DNA of 64,000 bases, from positions 6,396,001 through 6,460,000 of the forward strand of contig OY783192.1 in NCBI GenBank assembly GCA_963678675.1, written 5' to 3'. A program made the translations under genes and the position numbers. Each line of letters opens with the position of its first letter. Positions within the stretch are counted from its first letter, which is position 1. Shown piece after piece: positions 48,941 to 59,269 of the stretch. The notes under the pieces are model-generated. The model ran no database searches, was not told where the DNA came from, and worked only from the letters and a program-made list of their open reading frames with translations. This DNA comes from Xiphydria camelus (taxonomy: Eukaryota > Arthropoda > Insecta > Hymenoptera > Xiphydriidae).

Positions 48941-50594
48941 ATTACACAAGCCGACGTCAGTTTAGTTACAAAACGGAGAACCACTGTTACCGACTAATTT
49001 TGAATCGTTGATTACGAAAATTATAACCGTTTTACTCGATTAGCTCGTAATTTGGCGTTATGCGTAGTTACCATTTTTCCATATTTTTAAGGGTCGACTT
49101 GAATTTTTATCAAAATATCCGATTCAGCAATGGTTATTTAAATGAGAAAAACATTATATATATCATTTTTGGGTAAGCACTTTGTTATTGGCATCTATAT
49201 AACGAAGCGTGCATAATATGGAGGACGGGGGAGAGAGAAATTCGCGATTATTTTGCCTGCCGTGTTGCGCTACTTTAAATGCTTGACACTTGTGTGGTGG
49301 ATTTACAAAATACTGTAGTTTTTTGTGTCTCTGGGACTCAAGAGCTGTAACAAAACATTTCTTACAAAAAGAGTGGCCCCCTAGAGAGTCATTAACCTCG
49401 GTACCAACAATGTCAAGTATGAGGCTCTGGTCGATCTAACCAAGATACTGCTGCCACCTCTTCATATTAAGATGGGCCTCACGAAGAATTTCGTCAAAGC
49501 TACAAACAAAGAGGGCGAAGAATTTAGCTACCTTAGACAGTTCTTTCCAAAATTAAGTAATGCTAAATTAAAGGAAGGAATTTGTATAGGACCTGATATT
49601 CGCAAACTGATGCATGATAAATTGTTTGAACAGAGTTTAAACGAAAAAGAGTTAGATGTATGGCGTGCCTTTGTCAAAGTTATTAAAGGTTTTTTAGGCA
49701 AAAATAAAAATGAAAATTTCGAAGCTCTGGTGCAGCAACTTCTGGTCGCATATGAAGCTTTGGGATGTCGTATGTCTTTGAAAATCCACTTTCTTCACTC
49801 ACACCTCAACTTCTTTCTGGAAAATCTTGAAGATGTTAGCGACGAAATGGGAGAGCGAGCGGTTTCACCAGGACACAAAAACGATGGATACTCGATATCA
49901 AGGACGTTGGGACCCTGCGATGATGGGAGACTATTGCTGGTCGGTGAAAAGAGAGGATCCGGCATTTCATAAAAAGAAGAAGTAAAACTGATGGTTTTGC
50001 TAATATACTGACATAATAAATAGTTTTTTAGCTGACTTGATTTTAACAAATAACATAATTTCAATAAATTCTATAACAACTTTTCGAATTTTTGTGTATC
50101 TCTTGGTACAATTGTCCAAACTATTGATGAGGGCAAGTATGTATTAACGCAAGGGTATCGTTGGTAACTTGGACGGAGGAGGAGAGACGGTTGGGAAAGT
50201 CTTTAAACCAGTGGCGAAATAGTTGAAAAAACCTTTTCAAAACTTCAGTTCTTAAGCGAAAAAAGCAAGACTCCTCGCCTCTTTCCCTCCCCCACAGCCT
50301 TGATCAGGATGGTTATGACAATGACTGTGGACTAGTTACCCAATTAAACGAAATTATTCCTTTTTCGTACTCAGTTAGCTCATTGTAATAATTATTGGGC
50401 TGGTAACCTTGTTAATAGTTTATTTTGCTCAGTAAATTTTATGGTAAAGTTGGTAACTATGCGTTACACAAAAATACGAACTAATGGAGGAAAACGGCTA
50501 TCATATTCGCATTCAGCGACCTAAAATTAGTTAGAAACAGTGAGTTTTCTTTCTGTAACTTTTCAAAAGTTTCGAAACGTTGGCCTGTGTTATT
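48941..50594. mobile_element. Putative element with about 140-bp diverged inverted repeats
   Basis: 48941-49080 and the reverse complement of about 50448-50594 share ordered blocks: ACACAAGCCGACGT / ACACAGGCCAACGT, GACTAATTTT / AACTAATTTT, AACCGTTTT / AGCCGTTTT, GCGTAGTTACC / GCATAGTTACC. The pair brackets a broken multicopy gene fragment (49365-49975). The outer limits are not defined. This suggests the gene family travels in a terminal-inverted-repeat transposon. Confidence 0.5.
49365..49975 (+). pseudogene. Frameshifted member of an arthropod multicopy protein family
   Basis: The main frame runs from about 49395 through LLPPLHIKMGLTKNFVKA, then MSLKIHFLHSHLNFF and EMGER. At about 49862 the frame shifts by one, and the continuation (FHQDTKTMDTRYQGRW ... 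DYCWSVKRED) ends at TAA near 49985. Upstream, EWPPRES lies in another frame, a second break. I recognise the pattern LPPLHIKLG...HFL.SH..FFP...GERFHQD...YQG.W from many uncharacterised arthropod proteins. Its biochemical function is unknown to me and its repetitive occurrence suggests a transposon. Only the C-terminal part is present. Confidence 0.65.
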
Positions 50595-51064
50595 AGTAGC
50601 GCAATAAGTCACTTCAGTGGGTCTATTGGCGGTTCTCGTGTACGGCTACGCGTCCGCAGTCTACCCTTCAGTACCTAGAGCCGTACTCTCTCTCTCATTA
50701 CTGCATGTCTACTTACCTTTAATATTCATACTGTTAAACAATTAAACGGCGCGGGAGTGATGGATTAATAATGACTCCCCGGTACTCCACACGACGACGA
50801 AGAGGTTTTCGAAGATGGTAATAAAAGTCCTTGATCCAGACGTAGTGACAAGGTTAAAATTGTTTAACAATATTTGTTGCATCAATAACATTAGCAATTC
50901 AAGAATTGCTGATAAACGATTAAAATTGTTCAAAAAATTTTAGTTAAGAATTTTCGATGTAAGAATGATGGATGAAGGGAAATTTATGTAATTCATAATT
51001 TATTTCATTGATAGAAAACATTACAGTGATTCCAACGCCGTTGGAATTCATATATACCGTATAA
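50595..51064. other. Intergenic, no recognised feature
   Basis: AT-rich, with no exon or repeat structure found. Confidence 0.4.
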
Positions 51065-51160
51065 AAAAATCGCACAAAAAGAATCGCATGAAAATAAAAT
51101 CACACAAAACAAATCGCACAAAAATAAAATCGCATAAAAAAGGATCGCACAAAAAGAGGC
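51065..51160. repeat. Minisatellite of ATCGCACAAAA-type units
   Basis: Units AATCGCACAAAAA and AAAATCGCATAAAA recur about six times with variable A-rich spacers. Confidence 0.8.
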
Positions 51161-51779
51161 TTTACTGTTGTCACACATAAACCTGTTGTCATAAATTTTT
51201 TTTCCGTGTAATCATCCCTTCATAATTCATGAATATAATGTGTAAAGAGAGAGTGTATTAATTTTTTACAGGATACATTGTGGTCGATACCTGAGGAGAG
51301 GAATAAAAATAATCGATTTCGCGTTGCTCATAAATTATCCTTGCACGATTGTTCATGTACGTATAATAGTTTTATCATTAACTTTACTGTTATTACTGAA
51401 TAGATAATTTATTACAACTTATTTCAAATGATGGATGTGTTCCCATGATTAAATTATACTACTAATAATTTTTTTTAATTTCAGGTCCCGACAATTGGAT
51501 AGTCTCACGTAGCCGTTTTTATGAAACCATAGAGATAAGTAGTAGCAGCGAGCGAAGCGACAGAAAACATCCCCCGTGAGAAGCGATGTACAAAATCCCC
51601 GGCGTAACGAGTTATCTCCAAAACGAATGTTCGCGATTAGGTAGAAAGCAGAGACCGAGCCCTGCAAGGAACCCTGAGAAACAAATCACGATTCCCCGTC
51701 ACGTTTTTATAAGAGTAGCAGAGACGAGTCGCGGCAGCGAGCCAGCGACAAACACCCCCGTGGGCATCGATAACTTTAA

Positions 51780-51990
51780 GGCCCGACGCAAACTGAGCCC
51801 AGCCCACGCACAGCACACGCGCAGCCCACGCGTGCGTTACTTCTGTAAGACATGATTTCAAACGGAGTGACGCATATTGGACCCAGCTCTTCAGTATGCG
51901 CTACTCCGTTTGAAATCATGTCTTACAGAAGTAACGCACGCGTGGGCTGCGCGTGTGCCATGCTTGGGCTGGGCTCAATTTGTGGCGGGC
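51780..51990. mobile_element. GC-rich palindrome with about 88-bp arms
   Basis: Left CACGCGTGCGTTACTTCTGT and following is inverted in full at the right. The arms are separated by about 33 bp around 51885. The flanks carry related GCAGCGAG(C) motifs (51547, 51742). It adjoins the 3' side of the R2-like fragment. Confidence 0.8.
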
Positions 51991-51999
51991 CTAACGGTC

Positions 52000-53053
52000 G
52001 CTGCGCGCCGATAGTGCAGCGCGCCGAAAAGGAGAGATAACGTGGGCGCGAGGCCGGAACCGAAATCGGTTATCGGAATCAGGGCTGCTTCCGACGATCG
52101 GACGACGCACAGTTGGAATAACGGTGAGAACGACGGTTGGAACGACGGTTGGACCAAGCTTACATACGTTTTAGAAACAAGGGCGCTTGCCTAAACATGT
52201 ACAATAGGCGAGAGATGGGATGGATGAGAGAGAGTTAAAAAGCCAAAAAGAGCTGCTACCCAATTGCAGCCAACCCTTCCGAGAACCAAGGCAGGAGGGC
52301 AAATTTTAATCATTGTGTTCGGATTCGAGCGGTGCATACTGCCTGGCGCCGGTCAGATGTTCCACGTATACATATATCGCGGGACCATCGGATCGTGTCC
52401 GAGACAATGAGTCGGCGCATCATCGATGCATACCACGGAGAAATACGTAGCCACATCTCAGCACCTTCTCGTTGCCCCAGTACCACGACCCGAGGGCACC
52501 GACGATAAAGGCGTCGACCACAACCTGGTACCCTTGCGCCTGCAGCTGGTCCGCCAGAGAGGCGCGTATTTGGCGTATTTACGCGCTATGGCCTCATCCC
52601 AATACTGCAGACGGTTCTCAAACGGCACCGTTACGCCCAAGATGGTGACGATACGTGACCGATCGTCCCGGATGACTGTCCGGCCGAAGTTGGGCCAAAT
52701 CGCCAACCACCCCTGCCACAGGGCGGTTCGTGGTCACGACGCCACGCAGTTGCTGTGCTTTTACTATACGATCGACCATCGCGTCGTGTCGACGCTGAAT
52801 TGCGTTGGAGTGAAGGCCATCGCACGTGAAAAAACGTAAGCAGTAACAGTGCGGTGCGGTGTCCGAGCATGTGGGGTAGTATCTCGAGGGCGCTTCCGCA
52901 CCGCCGGCATCGTTTATCGTTCGCGTCCCAAGGCCTAGCTCTGTTAAAAGACATTGAGACGGACTCGATGAACGAATCGCTAGTCAGCAAAACGCGTGAA
53001 GCCGCCGGTCCGGAGGAAATGGTGGTTTCAGTATAAATGTGGTCTATCTCCAT
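52000..53053 (-). mobile_element. R2-clade-like non-LTR retrotransposon, 3' fragment
   Basis: Read on the minus strand in several broken frames. First comes a zinc-knuckle region (CRRCGSALEILPHMLGH, where the expected last Cys is Arg). Then LRPD is followed, after a frameshift, by VIRDDRSRIVTILGVTVPFE. After another shift come GYQVVVDAFIVGALGSW and more. This order matches the C-terminal restriction-like endonuclease of R2-type elements. The reverse transcriptase is absent, so the copy is 5'-truncated. GC content is above the surroundings. The end below 52440 is probably its 3' untranslated region and is less certain. Confidence 0.75.
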
Positions 53054-53896
53054 ATTATAATTTTTTATAATATGAACTTTTTATAATGAAATACTACAAT
53101 AGAGAACTTTATATTGAAAGATACACATTAGAGAACTCATTTTAAATTAAAAGCAGCTATTTGAAAAGAAGTGGAGTTGGACCACTATTATTCTACGTGC
53201 CTCATTTATAAATGACTATATAAACTGTAGTTTGCAATGAAACTTTCACCAGTACTATAGATGCAATAAAATGTCAGTAGTCATAATAAGTTAAAAAATA
53301 TGCTTCGATATTTGAAGTGATCATTATTACAGCGAAAGTAAAAATTCAAGTCTCAATAATATTTGAATGAAATCATGCCTATTAAACTAACGAATACTCT
53401 AGAAGTTTAATTTCCAGTAATGATTTTTAATAGAAAAATGAATGCTCACCATACTCTAAGATAAAATAGATTATGATCGTGGCGGTGATTTCCTAATCTC
53501 CTGTGATCAACATTCTATTAGAAAACGATAGTTGTAGTCAAGTGCTACCTTTGGTTTCAGTTATGCGTTCAATTTTTATTCGTAAGTCGAATGTAACTAC
53601 TTAGTTGAATTTGGCGTTCATAATTGATCTAATTATAGAGCTTAAAGTATTCTACAAATTTTAATAATCAATTACTTCAAACATTACACTTTTTGGCATG
53701 GCAGCCACTACATACACGTTAATCGGCATTGAGAATGTGCATAATGTGATAGTCCAATATATACAAATTAAGTTACATATAGAACGTAACAAAAAACAAA
53801 ACTCTCTTTGTGCACTTAAAACATCATTCCATTAATTGGGAAAATCCGCGTTGGTGATACATGTAGGTACGACCTTTTACGCGAGGCAGATAATTG
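53054..53896. other. Intergenic, no recognised feature
   Basis: AT-rich sequence with short TTTTTATAAT repeats near 53060-53100 only. Confidence 0.4.
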
Positions 53897-54052
53897 TAGG
53901 GCAGACCGTGGCGAATCGGATCATAGATCTATGTATATTTCTTAAATCGTGATGAAAATGAGCATTTCGATTGTTCGTATTACTTCATTGGAGAGAAACG
54001 AAGTAATACGAAGAAATATTGATCTATGATCCGATTCGTCTCGATCTACCCT
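53897..54052. mobile_element. 156-bp foldback MITE
   Basis: GAATCGGATCATAGATC is inverted as GATCTATGATCCGATTC. The centre is a second hairpin, CGTATTACTTC ... GAAGTAATACG. Confidence 0.75.
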
Positions 54053-54379
54053 ATATGTATATTATAATTCAATATGTATTAACGAAATAAAGTTCTCAAA
54101 CATTAAGAACATATCACCAAATGGCGTTTCGAACAAAGAGTAATATAAAGCAATGATATAAATGAGCATATGAATACACGCGCTATAAACGGAAATATAT
54201 AATTCCATTTTTTTGAAGTAGATAAAGTATGTCTCGTTTTACACGGCTTATGCGGGGTACGCTGTATAGGTAATCTACAACATTTTTTTCAAAAAGGAGA
54301 GAGGGAGAAGACAGATCGTCTGTCTCATCTCAACGTGAAATTTACAAAGCACGATATATCTACTGGATGTAGATCTAGT

Positions 54380-54914
54380 AGCGGGGGCAGCTACACGAAT
54401 AGATAGTAGTCTCGAGCCTCAGACGAGCGTCGACAGTAAGACCGCGTCCTTCGATGCGCGTGGACGTGTTACTTGTAAGTTACCCGATGCCCGTTTCCTT
54501 CGTTCAATCCTTTCTGTCTTACTGAAGTGAATTCCGCGAGACACGCAGCGCGATAAATGTATTTATATTTAACTTAGCTTGTGTGTCCCCGCTCTGGCAC
54601 AGCAGTAAATACATATACGTACATGTACATATACTCGTATATCAGCAAACCGTTTCGCGCTTTACAGTCACGTGGTTGACATACGACGAATCGAGTCCAC
54701 CGAACGATGTTTCGCTCCATGTGTGCTCGCAGTGTAATTCGCGACTGACAGTCGCGACGCGCAGTGTACTCGTGATTCTCCATATCTGCGTTTGAAAACG
54801 TGAGCGATCGCACACGCAAGTGCGCTCGCACGAGTCGCGCTATCGCCCGACGACGCTTTCTCGCTATGCGCGCGTGAGTTCCGCGCAATTGCAACGAGTG
54901 CATCGAACCTTTCG
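54380..54914 (+). promoter_or_regulatory. Candidate promoter and leader of gene 2
   Basis: GC content rises sharply upstream of the gene 2 start. A GTAAGT at 54475 could be a donor of an alternative leader exon. Start-site motifs are not decisive. No ORF here is convincing. Confidence 0.35.
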
Positions 54915-55122
54915 ATGAGCTACACAATGACGGACAAGCCACCGATAAGTTTCACCGATCGCTTCGACTCGCGAAAACCGACACCATTAAAGTTGAATCT
55001 GAACTTGGAGACCGCCAAGATTTCGAACTGCGATGGTGCGACGCCTCCCAGCGTCAGCAGATCCCTCGATCTGGTCTTCAGCGATGTCTTTTATAGCGTG
55101 CGGACGGGGATACTTGCTAGAG
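54915..55122 (+). CDS. Gene 2 (second ABCG transporter), first coding exon, partial gene
   Basis: It encodes 69 residues plus one base. The end, RSLDLVFSDVFYSVRTG, corresponds to [15 protein letters not shown] of gene 1, the opening strand of an ABCG ATPase domain. Like that exon it stops in phase 1 with a G before the donor (AGAG|GTAGGG at 55123). No Walker A exon is found up to 64000, so intron 1 exceeds 8.8 kb and the rest lies outside the window. The first ATG (54915) is taken, with a second at 54927. The donor is weaker than those of gene 1. Gene 2 is a tandem paralogue in the same orientation, and its substrate is unknown. Confidence 0.8.
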
Positions 55123-55173
55123 GTAGGGGAAACTTTTTATACAAATTCAAAATTGGTTAACCCTCTTTCTTTC

Positions 55174-55660
55174 TTAACACGTAGACTGCCGCCATGTAAG
55201 TGATGCGATGTGAGCCCTATTGACCAAATGTTTTTATTATCTTCTTTTTACTAAAAACCAGTAAGTATGTGATCATCAGGCTGATAGTTGGCAAAAAATT
55301 GAATTTAAGGCCAAAAAATACGTATTTTATTCTTGGTGGGCTATGCTGACCCACCATGGCCCTAATCACGTGGAAAAGCCATGATTGAGGTGGGATTTTT
55401 CATTTCTGAACCGCGGTGGGTCACATAAATCCACCAAATAAAAAGCCAATACTACCAATATTTTGCTAAAACAGCTGTAAACACAATGCCATGCATTTCA
55501 TATGGCAGCGGTGGGATTATGCGAGACACCGCGGCCACAAGAAAATTAGTATCCGCGCGCGCGGTGGTTCAGTTCTACCCACCACGGCCCCCCCTGGTAA
55601 AATATTTCTTCTATGAGTTTGGTGGGTCGCATACACCCACCGTGGCACTTTACGTGTTAA
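55174..55660. mobile_element. 487-bp piggyBac-type MITE just inside gene 2 intron 1
   Basis: TTAACACGTAGACTGCCG at the left, CGGCA-less inverted end TACGTGTTAA at the right, with TTAA on both sides. The body holds at least four GGTGGG...CCCACC hairpins (55336, 55414, 55563, 55620). It starts only about 50 bp after the donor. Confidence 0.75.
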
Positions 55661-56039
55661 GGAGAATTGTTCATTCTTATTCGCGCGTTCGGGAGAGATA
55701 GATATCCCATTTATATATATATAGGAACAACTGAACATTATAAATAAAAAGAAATATCCGAACTAATTTTTTAAAATATTGGTACGGATTACTAATCTCT
55801 TACGGCAAAAGATTATTATAATTTTTTATCTCGCTGTTTGAGAAAGGAACATTAATTACCTTTGCTCAAATTATAACCCAACGATACATTTCCTATGTAC
55901 GGCGGATGATTGATATTTTGATGTAATAATTTTGCTTTCGATGATAAATTCAACTTTTCTTCACAAATCCCTTTTTTGTCTGTTTGAATGAAGCACGTGA
56001 ATGAAAGAAACAACAGAAGTATCAAATTCCGTAGAGAAT
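55661..56039. other. Gene 2 intron, no recognised feature
   Basis: AT-rich intronic sequence. Confidence 0.5.
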
Positions 56040-56298
56040 AATTGAAGAGTGTAACTTCTAATTAGTCTATATGCCATATATGCAAAAATATATATTTGGC
56101 TTGAAAACGGTCGTAAGTGCAAACTTCAATGCATCTGAAAAGGGTCTATGTGCAAAAGCATACGTAGAGGCTTAAAACTCAAAAGTCTGCAAGATATGCT
56201 CGACTATATTCCTTTGAAGCATCTGCCTGTTTTTGTCGATTTTCTCAACTTTAGCTTTTTGGCACTTAGATTAATTGGAAGTTACGCTCTTCAAATAT
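56040..56298. mobile_element. 259-bp MITE with 35-bp inverted ends
   Basis: ATTGAAGAGTGTAACTTCTA at the left is matched by the inverse of GGAAGTTACGCTCTTCAAAT at the right. It is noncoding. Confidence 0.75.
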
Positions 56299-57242
56299 AA
56301 ATGGACGAGATTTTGCGTACATCTATATGCTACCTACCTCTTATCGCTAAAAATAAAAATGATTCACCTTATCTTGCGCCTCGAAAACGGATCCATCTTT
56401 ATTACCCTGTTTTGTTAGATCACCAGTCTGAAATTCTCCGATATTGATACATGCAATATATTCGAAATAGAGGTACATACTTTGAGAATCATATGTGTAG
56501 GTATAGGAAGTTATCCACGATGTGAGGATAGCTCGCTCGCACCGAGTCAGACATGTCACTTTTTTTGGACTGGTTCGTATAGATCAGAAACCGCGCGACA
56601 CACCATGTCGTCATAGTCGCCCAGCTGCTTCGCGACTGCACTCGCTTGCATCTTGGCCCTGTTCCTGCTTTCTAAAGAGATTCTCTAAATTTCATCTTCT
56701 CGTGAGAGAACGGATCACGCGCTTTCTAAATATTTTTACAGAAAATCATTTAGATTCGTTTACAGCTTTATACATATGTATCGTAGATACCTAACAGTAC
56801 ATACAGTAGATACAGAAGCGTATCGCTGTCCCGCAGCGATCAGCGCCTCTGCGGTCGCACCAAAACTTCGTGGACTTAGGACGGGCTCATTAGTAATATG
56901 TATTTCGCTTTGTTTGTCCCGATTTCGAACACGATCAGTAAATACAGGAAGCAGAACCCAACAAATTCAAAGTTATCTTGCCCTCGAACGTAAATACTTA
57001 ACGTTAATGCATATCGGGCAGCTGTGCCAACTTTCCAATGCGTCTAGCCGGTCTTGATAAAGGTAACGAAGAGATAATGAAATAGCAGCGATTAGTATTA
57101 TGTCCGCGGGAGAACGCACATTTTGGAAGACGAAATAAATACCTTCTTGCCGTCGGTATACCGAATATCTATACGTATTCATAATTAATTTTCCCCTTTA
57201 TCAGATTATCCTAAATACATATCAAACTTCGGACAAATATAG
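56299..57242. other. Gene 2 intron, no recognised feature
   Basis: Nothing supported. Open frames at 56522-57057 lack domains. Confidence 0.4.
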
Positions 57243-58976
57243 GGGAGTCCGAGGCTAAAATTAACAGGGGTAAGTATTAGCATTCTTATAACTCTTAATA
57301 AAAAGAAGATAAAAAGATTATGTGAAAGAGACATGATTGCCACGTGTAGACTGTTATTTGTCCTGACTTGTACCAGGTCAGTATCACAATGGCGAATATT
57401 TTTATGTGTGTTGTGATTTCACCCATGTTCGTACAACTATTGTACTCCTATATTTTTGATCAGATTGTATAGTAAATGTCAATTATAATATGGATATTGC
57501 ACCATTCTATTGTCCATATATGTAATACCTTAACAGTTTTATAGATTTTTATTTCATTATTTGTATCTTACATTAGTTATTCTGTATAACAATATATCTG
57601 TTGAAAACGGGGCTAGTTTTAACGTATTAAAACTTACTCCAAACTCCGATTATCGCTTAACAAATTGCTACAGTTTTTTTAAATCAATTATAATTACAGT
57701 AGACTCACGGTTATCCGAGTCCCGGTTAACCGAGGCTCCGGATTAACCGAGGGCTCTAAGAAAAAAATGAAATGATTATTTATTGGTGCGACCGAAAAAA
57801 CGAAAGAATTTTAATGATTGATACGAGCAAATTTCTCCATCGGTGCGGCGCGGCGCGGCGCGGCGGCCTTTGTAAAATAAAATACATATGTAAGTAAATA
57901 TAAAACTGTATAATGTACCTTTTGGATTTTTCTTCGTCATCCACGAGCAATTTAAAAGAACTTCGGATTATCCGAGTTTTATTTTTAACCGAGGTACCCT
58001 CGGTCCCAATTACCTCGGATAATCGAGAGTCTACTGTATCTTCAAAGTAATGTAGTTACAAAATAAAATTGCCAACTGCGCAATCTTACACGACCTAGCG
58101 TGCAAGAGTGCATATGTTTTACTTTTTACAAAAATCACACACAAAGGTACTGATACTCAATTAATCAGTACATTTTTCGTGTCACCGTTCTCAACATTTG
58201 GAACAACCGATCCAATAATTTCTGATAGATTCTCGGTATAACTTCGTCAAAAAGACAATATCTCCGAACTTTTTTTCATTCCTTGTAAGTTTTAACGTTT
58301 CTAGCTTATCTTTTCCGCAATATTTTCTTATCACCTCGTTCCCTTTCTTCCTCTAGTTATTTTTTAAATGGGTAACTGCTTATATCTTCAAATCTTTTAC
58401 TCTCACTGTCTTCGTAAATCTGTTTTCTGGCTTTTCCATAACTGAAGACGGTCAGTTTTTACTTTTTATCTTTCTCTTTCGTCTAGATTTCCTATTAAAA
58501 CAATAGGCATCAAAAGCAAAATATTTTTAAAAAGGTGTGTAAAAGTGCGCGTACATTCTTAGATACCCTATATACGAATTCTTACACGACAGGCACTGTT
58601 GTAACAAAATTATCTACAATATTTTGGGAAATTTTGGAAATATATTGGTACGAACGAAAAGATAACTGTTATAGTTAATAATAACTTGTGTTATTTCATT
58701 GTAATTCAATCAGTTGAAATCATAGGTTTGAATATTAATACTTACCCCAAAGCTGTATTTCTTGCCCCGACACGAGATAAGTATTAACTCTTCGTTCTGT
58801 TTTAATTATTAATTTATATCTTATTTGTCTTTACGAATTAGTAAAAACTGTTCTATAGAAATGATCTCAAATATGTAATCAACATCGTGATCTATTAATT
58901 GATTATGTACCCGTATTAATAAAAAAAAATCAATTTACTTTCCTCAAAAAGTGTGAATTTTAGCCCTGAGCTCTCC
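57243..58976. mobile_element. Pogo-like element with reiterated GGGGTAAGTATTA motif
   Basis: GGGGAGTCCGAGGCTAAAAT at the left and the inverted ATTTTAGCCCTGAGCTCTCC at the right are flanked by TA on both sides. GGGGTAAGTATTA occurs near the left end and inverted at 58738, with a further AAGTATTA at 58779. No transposase frame is left. A Tigger-like MITE (57697-58036) is nested inside. Confidence 0.65.
57697..58036. mobile_element. Tigger/pogo-type MITE with CAGTAGACTC ends
   Basis: CAGTAGACTCACGGTTATCC is inverted at the right (GGATAATCGAGAGTCTACTG), and TA is duplicated. The ends match widespread CAGTxGACTCxxGxTTATCC pogo-family termini. A GGCGC tandem run lies at about 57846-57868. Confidence 0.85.
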
Positions 58977-59104
58977 TACTTATGGTTTTTGTTCACTACT
59001 ATCAATTTCCATGGTGACGACGTACCTTTGTAATTAGAATCATAGGTATATTTATGATTAAATTAAACAAATGGTCATCAGCAGAACTCGTAATGGAAAG
59101 TACA

Positions 59105-59269
59105 TACAAACTGTCCCCCGCTATACACGCCAGCGTGGCGGGTTGCATATCGGTTGACGCCTCCGATCCGCTGCAGGGGCCATGCGCCTGTGGCGCCTGT
59201 GTCTGACGCAAGGCGGATAACCGATATGCAATCCGCCACGCTGGCGTGTATTGAAAGGGACAGTCTGTA
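59105..59269. mobile_element. 165-bp palindromic MITE
   Basis: ACACGCCAGCGTGGCGG and TTGCATATCGGTT are inverted at the right, with arms of about 65 bp. The GC-rich centre is unusual for this region. Ends are ACAAACTGTCCC / GGGACAGTCTGT. Confidence 0.8.

Noticed and set aside
54574..54942. 122-codon minus-strand frame
   Set aside because: It overlaps the promoter and start of gene 2 on the opposite strand, with no recognisable features.
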